Origin: Neptuniibacter sp. 1_MG-2023
GTDB lineage: Bacteria; Pseudomonadota; Gammaproteobacteria; Pseudomonadales; Balneatricaceae
Reading direction: 5' to 3'
DNA length: 64,000 nt
Assembly: GCF_030547185.1 (NCBI RefSeq)
Contig: NZ_JAUOQR010000009.1
Coordinates: 79,316-143,315, forward strand
Below are positions 53,660 through 63,306 of this stretch, piece after piece. Numbering within the stretch: the first letter of the stretch is position 1; the number at the start of each line of letters is the position of its first letter. The notes beneath the pieces were generated by a model that had not been told where the DNA came from, did no database searches, and worked only from the letters and a program-made list of their open reading frames with translations. Made by a program: the position numbers and the translations under genes.

Positions 53660-54800
53660 TGCGATTTCTCCCTATCGCTACCGCAGTGAAGGTCTGGTTT
53701 ATATGTAGCCCTTCCATCTGTTCTCCGTAGGTGTTGAAGCCAATAACATTGTGCTTTTTTAACAGCTCGGAAACTTCATCAGAATAACCCTTAATTTCAC
53801 ATTCCATACGCCTTAGAAAGCAATCACAACCAATAATTAATTGCGGCTTACCTATTTTTTCTTCAATGGAGTCCAGTGTTTGAATAAGATCTACAACAAG
53901 ATCTTTTGCATCCATAATTGTCAGCACTATGCCGTTTTCTACTGCACAGTAAAATTTGAGGCTTAAATCATCAGTAACTTGCTGTATAGAACGAACATAG
54001 TATTCATCACCCAGCTTTACAGCGATTGGGTTTAATGCGAATACTTGATGATTTAACTCCTCAACAGAGAGACCTATAGCATCGGCGTATACTGAGGCTG
54101 CGGGTTCCGCATTTAACTCATACACACAACGGGCATCTACATCAGCAGCGGTGACAACTAATTTAATGTCTTTATGTTGCATATGGTGAGTACTAAATAC
54201 TTCAAACTCATAAGCCGTATTCACCATCATGATCACTGCCGCGTCGGTGTGGAATTCACCATTATAAAAGACATGGGTTTTATAGTGATGAATATCATCA
54301 GCAGCTGAACCGCCAAAGTTAGGGATACTACCTAAGGCTGAATTTAACGTAACTAACACATTTTCTTCTTGAATGGATAGCCCATCTAAGAGCGTCAGTG
54401 CAAAGGTATTTCCTTTGATTGGAGCTACGTCTGCTTTTCTACAGCCTGCTATTAATTGATCAACCAGTGTTTGAGCATCGGTAAGGCTAAAATTATCTAA
54501 GCACTCTATCGATTGGGTATGAATAGAGAAATCAGTCGAACTAAAACCTATAGCAGTTATACAGCCTTGGCCGTAACCTAAAGGTGTGATCTCCCCTGCT
54601 GTAGTGCACCCAGAGACATCAACATTTTGAAACACTTGATTAATGGATTGAGCTAATAAAGGAAGGTCATACTCAGCGGAGCAAAAAAATATAACCGTTT
54701 TTAGATCTATTCCTGATAGCTGTTGCCCCAGATCTGCAGCTGCCTCTTTGGGGTCTGCACTAAATGATGCAGCAGTAATAAAAGCAGGTGTATTAGTCAC
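53652..54800 (-). CDS. nosP: FIST-domain sensor protein, NosP-like
   Basis: The 382-residue cytoplasmic protein has FIST N and C domains (VIFFCSAEYDLPLLAQSIN, then CTTAGEITPLGYG, and LIIGCDCFLRRMECEIKG near the C-terminus). In P. aeruginosa the FIST protein NosP, encoded next to NahK, binds heme, senses nitric oxide and controls the kinase. Identical pairing and orientation here support a NosP role. I cannot identify the heme ligand from sequence alone. A motif TACTTGAGTCCCC (54868-54880) lies 68 bases upstream. Confidence 0.82.
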   Translation of the reverse strand: MTNTPAFITAASFSADPKEAAADLGQQLSGIDLKTVIFFCSAEYDLPLLAQSINQVFQNVDVSGCTTAGEITPLGYGQGCITAIGFSSTDFSIHTQSIECLDNFSLTDAQTLVDQLIAGCRKADVAPIKGNTFALTLLDGLSIQEENVLVTLNSALGSIPNFGGSAADDIHHYKTHVFYNGEFHTDAAVIMMVNTAYEFEVFSTHHMQHKDIKLVVTAADVDARCVYELNAEPAASVYADAIGLSVEELNHQVFALNPIAVKLGDEYYVRSIQQVTDDLSLKFYCAVENGIVLTIMDAKDLVVDLIQTLDSIEEKIGKPQLIIGCDCFLRRMECEIKGYSDEVSELLKKHNVIGFNTYGEQMEGLHINQTFTAVAIGRNRNE

Positions 54801-54867
54801 AATGCTAATCCTCAGGAAGTAGGTTTTTTCTTTCCATTCTAGGACCTGCGACTCAATACCAATATAC

Positions 54868-54880
54868 TACTTGAGTCCCC
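54868..54880 (+). promoter_or_regulatory. Weaker TACTTNNGT motif upstream of nosP-nahK
   Basis: TACTTGAGTCCCC keeps the TACTTNNGT half of the motif and sits 68 bases before the nosP start, similar to the placement at other genes of the island. Confidence 0.32.
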
Positions 54881-54975
54881 TTTTAATTAAATTTAAAAAA
54901 AGAGCTAAGCATTTGATAATGCCATTAAATGTTGATGATAATTAACATTGACAACATTATCAGGGCTGGCCTTAT

Positions 54976-56712
54976 CTACTGGCATAAGTGAGTCAAAAGC
55001 GCACGAAGTTTACTTGGTTTTACCGGCTTATTAATAACAGGCAATCCCATCTCCTTAAACATCTGACCCGATTCGCTGCTTCTATCAGCTGTCAAAATAA
55101 GGGCCGGAATTAATGAAGAGTAGTTTTCTCTTATTTGTGCTATTCCATCAGTACCTAGTAAGCCATTATCTAAATGGTAGTCCGCAAGAATCACATCAGG
55201 CGTAAACTCTTCATCTTGACAAAGTATAAGGGCTTCCTCTGCACTAGATGCAGTAATAATACTGCACCCCCATTGGCTGAGTAGCGCATCCATGCTGACA
55301 AGAATATTCTCTTCGTTATCAATGACCAAAATAGATAGATCATTAAGCATATTGATTTGCGGGGGATGTAATGGCGTGAGCTCAGGGCTATCCGAAAAGT
55401 GCTCAACAAAAGGCACATCCACAGAAAAGATCGAACCTTTCCCCTCTACAGATCTAACAGATAAATCATGCCCTAATATAGTGGCTATACGTTCGACAAT
55501 CGCCAAACCAAGTCCAACCCCTTGCCGGTCTTTAGCATTAGGCGTATCAAGTTGATTAAATTCTTTGAAAATAGCGTCCAGTTTATTGTCGGGAATACCT
55601 ATACCTGTATCTAAGACCTGAATGCGAATAACATCTTTCTTTCGCCGACAGCCAACAAGCACTTTCCCCGCTGGGGTATATCTGATCGCATTACTAATTA
55701 GGTTGCGAATAATACGCAGCAGTAACCTTGAATCTGACTTCACAACCACACTACTTGACTGTAATCTCAGCTCTATCCCTTTATCTTCTGCTACCGGCTG
55801 GAATTCACTAACCATAGAATGAAGCAGATGATCTAATCTAAAACAGCTAACATCCAGTGTGACCGCATTTTGATCCAGTTTCGAGATATCGAGAAGATCG
55901 GTTAAAAGATCCTCGGCATTTTCTAATGCCATATGTACGCGCTCAACTAAATGGCCATCCTGCTGAGGCAAACTCCGCTCACGCAATGCTGATATAAGTA
56001 ACCTAGCAGCGTTCATTGGTTGAAGCAGATCATGACTGGCGGCAGCCAAATACTTATCTTTACCTCGATTCGCCTCTTCTGCAGCCTCTTTAGCAATTTG
56101 AAGCTCTTTCTGTGCCTTCTCTCTATCACTAATCTCTTGCCAAAGCTTATTATTCAGGGAGACAAGCTCTTGCGTTCGGCTTGTAACGCGCAGCTCTAAC
56201 TCTTCATTTAATTGCTTTAGCTGTCCTTCTGTTTTCTTTCTTTCCGTTATATCTTTAATAAAAGCTTCAATAGTGGGATGTTCACCTTGATTATCTTTTA
56301 ATAAAGCATTGATAGAAACGTGAATACACTGGCCATCCGCACGTAAAAATATGGTTTCAAACCCAGAAACCTTACCGGACTGTACGAGGTTATATCTAAA
56401 ATCTTCATATGCATCTACGCAGCAAAATAGTAAAGATTCAAGATCAGTAACGGTATCGCAGAATTCCTTAGAGGATACATAGCCGCAAATATGGACTATA
56501 GCCGGATTGGCATTGAGTATGCCGCCATCTAGCTGCGCTTGAAATATCCCATGCTGGGCATTTTCAAATAACCATTTGTAACGGTTTTTCTCTTGTTCTA
56601 ATTCATCAAGCTTACTAACAAGTTCAGAATAATAGTTTTTCCGGACGGAATGATTTCCCAAACCCATCAAATTAGTAAGGGTATCATTGGCGGCGTTAGA
56701 GTGCTTCTTCAT
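54976..56712 (-). CDS. ercS: Hybrid sensor histidine kinase ErcS-like
   Basis: The 578-residue kinase has a coiled N-terminus, one PAS domain (about 40-160; LFENAQHGIFQAQLDGGILN), a second coiled coil, and a HisKA domain with phospho-His227 in AAASHDLLQPMN. The HATPase domain (DTGIGIP, GVGLGLAIVERI) precedes a receiver (VIDNEENILVSMDALL, ADYHLDNGLLG, NKPVKPSK). It lacks membrane helices. It follows ercA with a 17-base overlap, as in Pseudomonas where ercA and ercS are adjacent and needed for ethanol-gene regulation. It resembles nahK in the shared HisKA box and receiver and may be its paralogue. Confidence 0.88.
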   Translation of the reverse strand: MKKHSNAANDTLTNLMGLGNHSVRKNYYSELVSKLDELEQEKNRYKWLFENAQHGIFQAQLDGGILNANPAIVHICGYVSSKEFCDTVTDLESLLFCCVDAYEDFRYNLVQSGKVSGFETIFLRADGQCIHVSINALLKDNQGEHPTIEAFIKDITERKKTEGQLKQLNEELELRVTSRTQELVSLNNKLWQEISDREKAQKELQIAKEAAEEANRGKDKYLAAASHDLLQPMNAARLLISALRERSLPQQDGHLVERVHMALENAEDLLTDLLDISKLDQNAVTLDVSCFRLDHLLHSMVSEFQPVAEDKGIELRLQSSSVVVKSDSRLLLRIIRNLISNAIRYTPAGKVLVGCRRKKDVIRIQVLDTGIGIPDNKLDAIFKEFNQLDTPNAKDRQGVGLGLAIVERIATILGHDLSVRSVEGKGSIFSVDVPFVEHFSDSPELTPLHPPQINMLNDLSILVIDNEENILVSMDALLSQWGCSIITASSAEEALILCQDEEFTPDVILADYHLDNGLLGTDGIAQIRENYSSLIPALILTADRSSESGQMFKEMGLPVINKPVKPSKLRALLTHLCQ

Positions 56713-57871
56713 ATACTGCGGCTACATCTCGCTTGTTAGACTTTCTAGGATTTGTAAGTATACAAGGGTCAAGTAAGGCATGATCAGAAAGTATGGGTAT
56801 ATCGCTAATATGCACCCCGGTTTCTGCCATCTTTTGAGTGAGGCCTACATCTTTTTTCAATGTAATAACAGTATTCATCAGGCGGCTTTGAATCTGTTTT
56901 GTATTTAAACCTCGCGTATCAATCCCTAATGTCTCAGCGACTATTTTAAAACGCTCGTGTGCTTCTTTATAATTAAAGTCAATAACATGCTCTAACAACA
57001 TCGCATTACATAACCCATGCGGGAGATCTAGATAGCCGCCCAAACTATGGGACATCGCATGCACAGCACCCAAAATAGCGTTAGAAAATGCTAAGCCCGC
57101 TTTCATCGACCCAAGCATAATTTGCTCTCGGGTTTTAATGTCATAAGGATTGGCAACTAGAGTTACAATATTTTCATTAATAAGTCGCATGGCATCAAGC
57201 GCATGCATATCCGTTAGTGGACCAGACCCTGTAGAAACAAAAGCTTCAATTGCGTGCACAAGTGCATCAATGCCTGTGCAAGCGCTTAAAAATGGATCCA
57301 TTGTTATGGTTGTTTCAGGATCGATGAGTGACACATCAGGCACAACCGCTTTACTGACAATGGATATTTTAATCTTTTCAATAGGATCGGAAATAATAGC
57401 GAACTGAGATACGTCCGCGGATGTGCCTGCCGTCGTGGGGATAAAGATCAAGGGAGGTATAGGTAAGTGAATAGTATCGATCCCTTCGTAATCAAGGATA
57501 TGCTTACCGTTGGCGCTGACAATGCCAATCCCTTTTGCACAATCCATAGGGCTTCCGCCACCAATAGCTACAATGACATTACATTGAGCTTCTTGATACA
57601 CCTGCGCTCCACTCATCACTTCATTAGCGCGAGGATTGGGCGATACCTCAGTAAACGTTGTATATTCTATATCTGCTTCAGATAGAAGATTACAGATCTC
57701 ATCTAACCACCCGGCGGCAACAACACCTGGATCAGAAACCACCAATACTTTTCGCGCACCAAAGGTTCGCGCATAATTCGCAACAGATTTGCGCGCCCCG
57801 ACCCCAAAAATAATTTCAGGAGAAACGAACTTTCTAAGATTGGAGATATCACTACTCATCATGACTACCAT
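56696..57871 (-). CDS. ercA: Iron-containing alcohol dehydrogenase ErcA
   Basis: The 391-residue enzyme belongs to the group III Fe-dependent alcohol dehydrogenases. The NAD-binding motif is GGGSPMDCAKGIG (about 101-113) and TAGTSADVSQ follows. Metal ligands are expected in GIDALVHAIEAF and in HAMSHSLGGYLDLPHGLCNA. In Pseudomonas, ercA is required for normal control of ethanol oxidation and is thought to have a regulatory more than a catabolic part. Three ATG codons near the start (57871, 57862, 57859) are possible. It is co-transcribed with ercS. Confidence 0.9.
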   Translation of the reverse strand: MVVMMSSDISNLRKFVSPEIIFGVGARKSVANYARTFGARKVLVVSDPGVVAAGWLDEICNLLSEADIEYTTFTEVSPNPRANEVMSGAQVYQEAQCNVIVAIGGGSPMDCAKGIGIVSANGKHILDYEGIDTIHLPIPPLIFIPTTAGTSADVSQFAIISDPIEKIKISIVSKAVVPDVSLIDPETTITMDPFLSACTGIDALVHAIEAFVSTGSGPLTDMHALDAMRLINENIVTLVANPYDIKTREQIMLGSMKAGLAFSNAILGAVHAMSHSLGGYLDLPHGLCNAMLLEHVIDFNYKEAHERFKIVAETLGIDTRGLNTKQIQSRLMNTVITLKKDVGLTQKMAETGVHISDIPILSDHALLDPCILTNPRKSNKRDVAAVYEEAL

Positions 57872-58295
57872 ACCCTACCCATCAATAACGGCTAGGTCTG
57901 CATTATTGTTATGACCGCATTTAAAGCTGTGTTAAATTAGAACGAAAAAGTCGTAGTAGAAAAAGCACTTAATTTTATTATTAGTTTTTGAGCGTACCTT
58001 AAGTCTTTTACTGATACTTATTACTAGTCATTATTAAGTCATATTTTGACCTTATAATAAGCCTGCACCTAAATGATGCAGGCGCACAATAAAGAGGACC
58101 TTTAGTACTAGTCTGGTCTATAACCCCTTCGCCCCAATACTGCACACCTTCAGAATCATACCCGAAATCACTAAAGGTACAAGCACACTAAGGTTTACCT
58201 ATATCTGTTCTTCTGCCTGATACAACTCAACCATCAAGTTCATGATAATCGCTGCAACGTTTAACAAAAAATAAATCCGTATTTCCGGGGGCGAC
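57872..58295. promoter_or_regulatory. Divergent promoter region of ercA and the porin gene
   Basis: No gene is seen in these 424 bases. GTACCTTAAGTC (57994-58005), about 120 bases before ercA, resembles the island motif with a 3-base spacer. TAGTACTA lies at 58103-58110. GGGGG stands just before the porin ATG as ribosome site. Confidence 0.45.
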
Positions 58296-59369
58296 ATGAA
58301 AAATAATAAAGCTAAACTGTTAGCAGTAGCAGTAGCAATGGGAATCAGCACTCAGGCCAGTGCTGCAATTGAACTGTATAACCAGGATGGCACTACTTTC
58401 GCAGCAGATGGTCATTTTAACGCGTTTTACGTACAGACTGATGACGAAATTAATAACGAGAAGCAAGGCCGTGTTCGCATGGGCTTCCTACCTAACTGGA
58501 TCGGTTTTAATGTAACTAAGCAGATGGGCGATCTTAAACTTGGTGGCCGCTCTTCTTTCTGGGTTTCCATCAATGATGGTCACAACAGCGTGACTGATAC
58601 TGCTATCGACATTCGTCAATTTTACGGTACTGTAGATGGTGATTTCGGTCAGGTTCTTTTCGGTAAAGATTTTGGTCTATATGCCCGCACTAACATTTTC
58701 TCTGATGAACTACTTCTAGGTACAGGTCTTCCAATGCCTTCAAGCGGCGGCGTGACTTTTGGTAACATATCAACAGGTTACCCTTATGCTACTCCTGTTG
58801 CCCAGATTACATATCGCACACCTGTAAATAACGGCTTCCAGCTTGCTGTTGGTGTAATGGACCCTGATAGTGGCGAAAGCATTAATGCAAACCAAAATCA
58901 GTCTGCCCGCTTTGAAGCAGAGGGTACTTACGCAACTGATTTTGACGGCGGTAAATTTAACGCATGGTTAGGTGGTGTTGCTGGCGAATCGAATGTAGAC
59001 GGCGGCAGCATTTCTGGTATTGCTTATGGCGCACGCATTGCAATGGGCGGCTTTCAATTTACAGCTTCCGGTTTTGACCAAGAAGGTATTGCAGCCGATC
59101 TAGGTAACTTCACTACAGCCTCTAACGCAGACGCTGACGGTTACCTTGTACAAGCATCTTATGCAGCCAACGGTCACCGCTTTGTACTTTCCCACGGTGA
59201 AAACGACGGTAGCGGTGCAATCTTCAGTGGCGACCAAGAAAACGATTCTATCGCATATTTCTATGATGTTAACAGCAACCTAAAAATCATTGCTGAATAC
59301 GACATGTACGAAAATGCTGCTGGTCAAGATGTTGACCAGTTCGCAATCGGTGCTGCTCTAAGCTGGTAA
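58296..59369 (+). CDS. Outer membrane porin
   Basis: The 357-residue protein has a signal peptide (MKNNKAKLLAVAVAMGISTQ, cleavage after ASA near residue 23). The mature part has alternating beta-strands of a 16-stranded trimeric general porin. It ends FAIGAALSW, with a C-terminal aromatic residue that directs insertion by the Bam complex. The loop 3 region, KDFGLYARTN, matches general porins. It sits between ercA and the pqq genes and might admit alcohols or other substrates, although this is inferred only from position. A strong terminator follows (59395-59445). Confidence 0.9.
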   Translation: MKNNKAKLLAVAVAMGISTQASAAIELYNQDGTTFAADGHFNAFYVQTDDEINNEKQGRVRMGFLPNWIGFNVTKQMGDLKLGGRSSFWVSINDGHNSVTDTAIDIRQFYGTVDGDFGQVLFGKDFGLYARTNIFSDELLLGTGLPMPSSGGVTFGNISTGYPYATPVAQITYRTPVNNGFQLAVGVMDPDSGESINANQNQSARFEAEGTYATDFDGGKFNAWLGGVAGESNVDGGSISGIAYGARIAMGGFQFTASGFDQEGIAADLGNFTTASNADADGYLVQASYAANGHRFVLSHGENDGSGAIFSGDQENDSIAYFYDVNSNLKIIAEYDMYENAAGQDVDQFAIGAALSW

Positions 59370-59394
59370 GCCCTGCTTAAAAGTTAGAACCATT

Positions 59395-59445
59395 GGCCGC
59401 CGCTCTGTCCCCCCTTCTCCAGAGCCGCGGCCTTCTTTGTTTTTA
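59395..59445 (+). terminator. Porin terminator
   Basis: GGCCGCCGCTCTG (59395-59407) pairs with CAGAGCCGCGGCC (59420-59432) with a single mismatch, followed by TTCTTTGTTTTT. Confidence 0.85.
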
Positions 59446-59701
59446 ATACCAGCAAACCTTCGCCGACAAGCCGAACCAATCCTCCCGCTTATTACACAGA
59501 CACCTATACAAAACCCTTCGCATTAACCTCGCCAACCATTTAACGCTTAAGGTCATGTGCTACAAAGCCTCGACATACTCAACGCAGCCGTATCAGCTCA
59601 GATTACAGATATATACTATAAAAACACTTCGCTAGATAAATCGAACCCGCAAAAGATAAACCATCTAAGGCAAGGTAAAATTAGGCGGGGTTATTTCAGG
59701 C

Positions 59702-59727
59702 AAAAAAAAGCCTGCTAAAAAGCAGGC
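59702..59727 (-). terminator. Minus-strand terminator for the pqq operon
   Basis: On the minus strand GCCTGCT pairs with AGCAGGC across TTTT and eight T follow. It lies about 260 bases beyond the pqqH stop and is the first good terminator for that operon. Confidence 0.82.
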
Positions 59728-59985
59728 GAAGTACGACGGTTAGAGCTTTAGATAGAAAACTCACAAACCAGAGAGTGGATGCAAAGAGCTAGGTAAGCTC
59801 TTTAGTAGGTCTATTATCAGGCTTAATGGAAGTGATTTATGCTCTGCAACAGAACGATTTTATCTAATACTTTAGTTTCCATCCGTAAGATACGACTTGT
59901 TGTGCTATACAACAACATAGACAAAATCAGAATAAGCGAAGGCAAGAAAACAAGGGATGGTTAAGACTAACAATAGAGAGAAGTG

Positions 59986-61872
59986 TTACTGAGGTTCGAA
60001 CAGGTACTTTCTATAAAAACTAAGCTCCTCCGCCAGCACACACACTACATTCTCTTTCTGACGAAAGCCGTGCCCCTCATCACTAAAGTAATGAGCTTCA
60101 ACATCAACGCCTTTACCCTTCAGCTCAGCGACCATAGCGCGAGTCTGCTCAGGGAGTACAACTTTATCTTTTTCGCCCTGAAAAAAGATAACAGGGGATC
60201 CTATATCGGCAGCATGATAAATAGGCGACAAAGATCTGTATCGCTCAGCATCAACTATAGGATCGCCAATCAACCAGCCAAGGTAATGAGACTCAAATTT
60301 ATGGGTGCAATCATTCAGCACCGCCGGATCAGTAACACCATAGAGGCTTGCTCCAGCAGTGAACAGGTCAAGCTGACATAAGGCATTTAGCGCACTATAT
60401 CCTCCCGAGCTATTCCCTCGAATAAACACAGCACTAGGATCCGCAACACCTTCATTAATCAAAGAGGTAACCGCTAAGCTAATATCATTAACTTCAATGT
60501 CACCCCAAGCATGCTCAAGCGCTAATCTATAGCTTCGGCCATAATTACTACTGCCTCTATAATTGAGGTCAAGCACCGAGAACCCTCGTTGTGTCCAATA
60601 CTGAAGTTTTAAATTCAATACCGGGTAGCTAGCGGCTGTAGGCCCCCCATGCAGAAAAACAACAAGCGGCTTACTCTCTTCACTTTCGCTATAACGATGG
60701 TTTTTAGCTGGGTATAAATACCCATAGCAACGATCCTTTCCTGAACCAAACACACGTGCTTTTGGCTCAGAACAGTCCGTTTTATCTAAAGGAGCCCCTC
60801 CTCCAGTTAAACGCCTAAATTGAAGTGACTCATTGACCTCAATAACTGCATCTAAGCGATCTAGAGAGCTAGCTATTGCATATAATTTCCCATTTGAGAC
60901 CTGCAATGAGTGAAAATAACTCATCGTGTCTTTTTTAACACGACAACCCTGATGGTAAAGCTCACTTCCTTCATGTGCGATTAATAGGTGCGATATGCCG
61001 GAATCTGTACAGGCATAATGTCTTAAACCAGACTGCCATGGTGCAGAGATCATATCCTGAGGAGAGGACAGATGCGGTTCTAAAGCGCCATTAAGAGCGT
61101 CATAACGATAGATATTCCACCACCCATCACGATCACTAACCACATATAACTGCCCATCAGGACAGTAAAGCGGCTGCGATAGAGCCTCTTTGCTCGCCCG
61201 CCCTGCTATTACGCTGACAGCAAGATCTTTAAGTTGAAGAGAAACCAGCTCCGTGGATATCCAAGGTTGAAATGGATGATTCCATGCAATAAATGCTAAC
61301 TCGTTATTCTGTGGATTAAGTGTAGGGTAGCTATAAAAACTATAGCCTTCATGAAGCAACTTTACTTTGCCTGTAGTTAAAGAGATCGCAACTAGGCGAT
61401 TGATAACATTGTCAGAGTTATGCTGCTCTTCTATCGCTATAATTTGACGGTTAGGCTGATCCCATACAGGCTCTATAAAACGAGAATTAATTTCTGCTGT
61501 GATCTGCTGACAAGAAGGCAAGGAATCCGATAAGTTTTTTTGCAGATAGAGCTGCTGATCATATTCATTGACGAAAATGAGCCCTTCATCAACAAAACAC
61601 CAGCTTTGCCCACCATACTCATGCACTTTGCTACGAACACTATATTCTGTAGGCGTAACATCAACGATCGCCCCCTCTTTTTCATAACATAAAACACAGC
61701 GGGAGTGATCGTCGGGCCTAAGCTCTACCCAGTAAGGCACTCCGTCAAATGAGCATCGCAGTTGGCTATATTCAACATTACCGCTGACTACTTTTTGCTC
61801 ACTTAGTTCTGTAGACCAGAACCCCGGGCGCGCCTTTTCATTAAACTTAGGAATCGAATCTGCTTTCAACAT
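59986..61872 (-). CDS. pqqH: S9-family peptidase of the pqq operon (PqqH-like)
   Basis: The 628-residue protein has an N-terminal beta-propeller-like region (about 1-370) and a C-terminal prolyl oligopeptidase alpha/beta-hydrolase domain. The oxyanion segment is VFLHGGPT, the nucleophile Ser is in RGNSSGGYS (near 497), the Asp is in GEKDKVVLP and the His in DEGHGF. It lacks a signal peptide. An S9 peptidase downstream of pqqE is present in Pseudomonas (called pqqH), where it is thought to help process PqqA or peptides. It overlaps pqqE by one base (TAATG). Confidence 0.88.
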   Translation of the reverse strand: MLKADSIPKFNEKARPGFWSTELSEQKVVSGNVEYSQLRCSFDGVPYWVELRPDDHSRCVLCYEKEGAIVDVTPTEYSVRSKVHEYGGQSWCFVDEGLIFVNEYDQQLYLQKNLSDSLPSCQQITAEINSRFIEPVWDQPNRQIIAIEEQHNSDNVINRLVAISLTTGKVKLLHEGYSFYSYPTLNPQNNELAFIAWNHPFQPWISTELVSLQLKDLAVSVIAGRASKEALSQPLYCPDGQLYVVSDRDGWWNIYRYDALNGALEPHLSSPQDMISAPWQSGLRHYACTDSGISHLLIAHEGSELYHQGCRVKKDTMSYFHSLQVSNGKLYAIASSLDRLDAVIEVNESLQFRRLTGGGAPLDKTDCSEPKARVFGSGKDRCYGYLYPAKNHRYSESEESKPLVVFLHGGPTAASYPVLNLKLQYWTQRGFSVLDLNYRGSSNYGRSYRLALEHAWGDIEVNDISLAVTSLINEGVADPSAVFIRGNSSGGYSALNALCQLDLFTAGASLYGVTDPAVLNDCTHKFESHYLGWLIGDPIVDAERYRSLSPIYHAADIGSPVIFFQGEKDKVVLPEQTRAMVAELKGKGVDVEAHYFSDEGHGFRQKENVVCVLAEELSFYRKYLFEPQ

Positions 61873-63050
61873 TAACTCTTAGCAAATACTTTAGAGTTAC
61901 GCTCATTTCTGAAGGTAAACTCATCAGGATTATTAACCACCGCTTCCGCACGTTCCCGCGCTTCTTCGATCAGGTGATGATGCTCCGACTTAGCACAGAC
62001 CGGATCCGCATTGTACATATCCCCTGTCAGCATAAAGGCCTGACAGTGACAGCCACCAAAGTCTTTATCTTTCTCATCACAGCTACGGCAAGGCTCTTTC
62101 ATCCATGCATTACCACGGAAGTGATTAAACCCAGGACTCGTATCCCAGATCTCTTGCAAGCTCACCTCAGTGACATTGGGGAACTCGATCGGCAACATAC
62201 GTGCACTATGGCAAGGAAGCGCTTTACCATCCGGCGTAACCGTCAGGAACACTTGCCCCCAACCGTTCATGCAGCCTTTAGGGCGCTCTTCGTAGTAATC
62301 GGGCGTGACGAAGATCAGTTTGATCGGATTACCTTCAGCCGCTAGTTTGGCACGATACTCATTGGTAATACGTTCAGCCCGCTCGAGTTGCGCACGGGTC
62401 GGTAGGAGCTGCTCTACGTTTTCATAAGCCCAGCCGTAGTATTGGCAGGTCGCTAACTCAACATAGTCTGCATCAAGTTCAACACACAGCTCTATAATAC
62501 GGTCGATACGATCGATATTATGCCGATGGGTCACGAAGTTAAGCACCATCGGATAACCTTGGGCTTTAACCTCTTTGGCCATTTTTAGCTTTTGCTCAAA
62601 GGCTTTTTTCGAACCGGATAACATGCTGTTAACGGATTCATCACTGGCCTGAAAGCTGACTTGGATATGGTCTAAACCCGCTTGCTGGAACTCAGCCATT
62701 TTATGTTCATTCAGGCCGACACCTGAAGTGATCAGGTTCGTGTAGTACCCCATCTCATGGGCACCTCCGATCAGCTGGATCAGGTCCTGTCGTACTAAAG
62801 GCTCACCGCCTGAAAAACCCAACTGAACCGCCCCCAGATCTCGCCCTTGCTGGAAAACATCAAGCCATTGCTGGGTTGTAAGTTCACCACCAAAGTCAGA
62901 AAAATCAAGCGGGTTCGAGCAGTATGGGCATTGCAGTGGGCATTTGTAGGTCAGCTCTGCGAGCAGCCAAAGTGGCTGCCCGTGAGATTTGTCATCGCTA
63001 ATAATCGGCGGTGTCGGTTGTGCGTTACAAGGTGATCCAGTGTTGGCCAT
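61872..63050 (-). CDS. pqqE: PqqE, radical SAM enzyme of PQQ biosynthesis
   Basis: PqqE makes the Glu-Tyr carbon-carbon bond in the PqqA peptide. The 392-residue protein has the radical SAM motif with Cys37, Cys41 and Cys44 (KCPLQCPYC). The SAM-binding GGEPL follows ([13 protein letters not shown]). A C-terminal SPASM domain has Cys in [10 protein letters not shown], then [16 protein letters not shown]. It overlaps pqqD by 26 bases and pqqH by 1 base, and is the third of the visible pqqC-D-E-H operon. Confidence 0.96.
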   Translation of the reverse strand: MANTGSPCNAQPTPPIISDDKSHGQPLWLLAELTYKCPLQCPYCSNPLDFSDFGGELTTQQWLDVFQQGRDLGAVQLGFSGGEPLVRQDLIQLIGGAHEMGYYTNLITSGVGLNEHKMAEFQQAGLDHIQVSFQASDESVNSMLSGSKKAFEQKLKMAKEVKAQGYPMVLNFVTHRHNIDRIDRIIELCVELDADYVELATCQYYGWAYENVEQLLPTRAQLERAERITNEYRAKLAAEGNPIKLIFVTPDYYEERPKGCMNGWGQVFLTVTPDGKALPCHSARMLPIEFPNVTEVSLQEIWDTSPGFNHFRGNAWMKEPCRSCDEKDKDFGGCHCQAFMLTGDMYNADPVCAKSEHHHLIEEARERAEAVVNNPDEFTFRNERNSKVFAKS

Positions 63051-63306
63051 GCGCTTCTCCTAGAAACTCGATAATATCGCCACTCAGATCACCCGCATCG
63101 GGGAACTTGGCTTCCAGCTCTGATGTAATGGCCGCGACGGAACGCTCGCCATCCACTAAGCCTAGAATCTCTCCAGCGGGACCGTTGAGTTGAATCATCC
63201 CTTCAGGGTAAAGCAACACAAAACAGTTCTGTGCTTTTTCCCATTGAAAGCGAAACATCTTATTTAACACCGGCACTGAGGCTGCTGTTATCTCAATATC
63301 ACTCAT
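63025..63306 (-). CDS. pqqD: PqqD, PqqA-peptide chaperone
   Basis: The 93-residue winged-helix-like protein binds the PqqA precursor and presents it to PqqE. The family pattern is visible: [20 protein letters not shown], then [19 protein letters not shown]. It overlaps pqqC by 8 bases and pqqE by 26 bases, so the three are translationally coupled. Confidence 0.94.
   Translation of the reverse strand: MSDIEITAASVPVLNKMFRFQWEKAQNCFVLLYPEGMIQLNGPAGEILGLVDGERSVAAITSELEAKFPDAGDLSGDIIEFLGEAHGQHWITL

Larger units (their letters stand above)
59370..59985. other. Intergenic region between the porin and pqqH genes
   Basis: The region carries the porin terminator at the left and a minus-strand terminator at 59702-59727. 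A perfect 8-bp inverted repeat AAAGAGCT/AGCTCTTT (59783-59803) and a 7-bp inverted repeat TTGTTGT/ACAACAA (59898-59916) lie in what would be the 3' untranslated part of pqqH. No gene is visible. Confidence 0.55.

Noticed and set aside
59983..60381. 132-codon plus-strand frame opposite pqqH
   Set aside because: It is antisense to the well-supported peptidase C-terminal domain, including its catalytic Asp and His.
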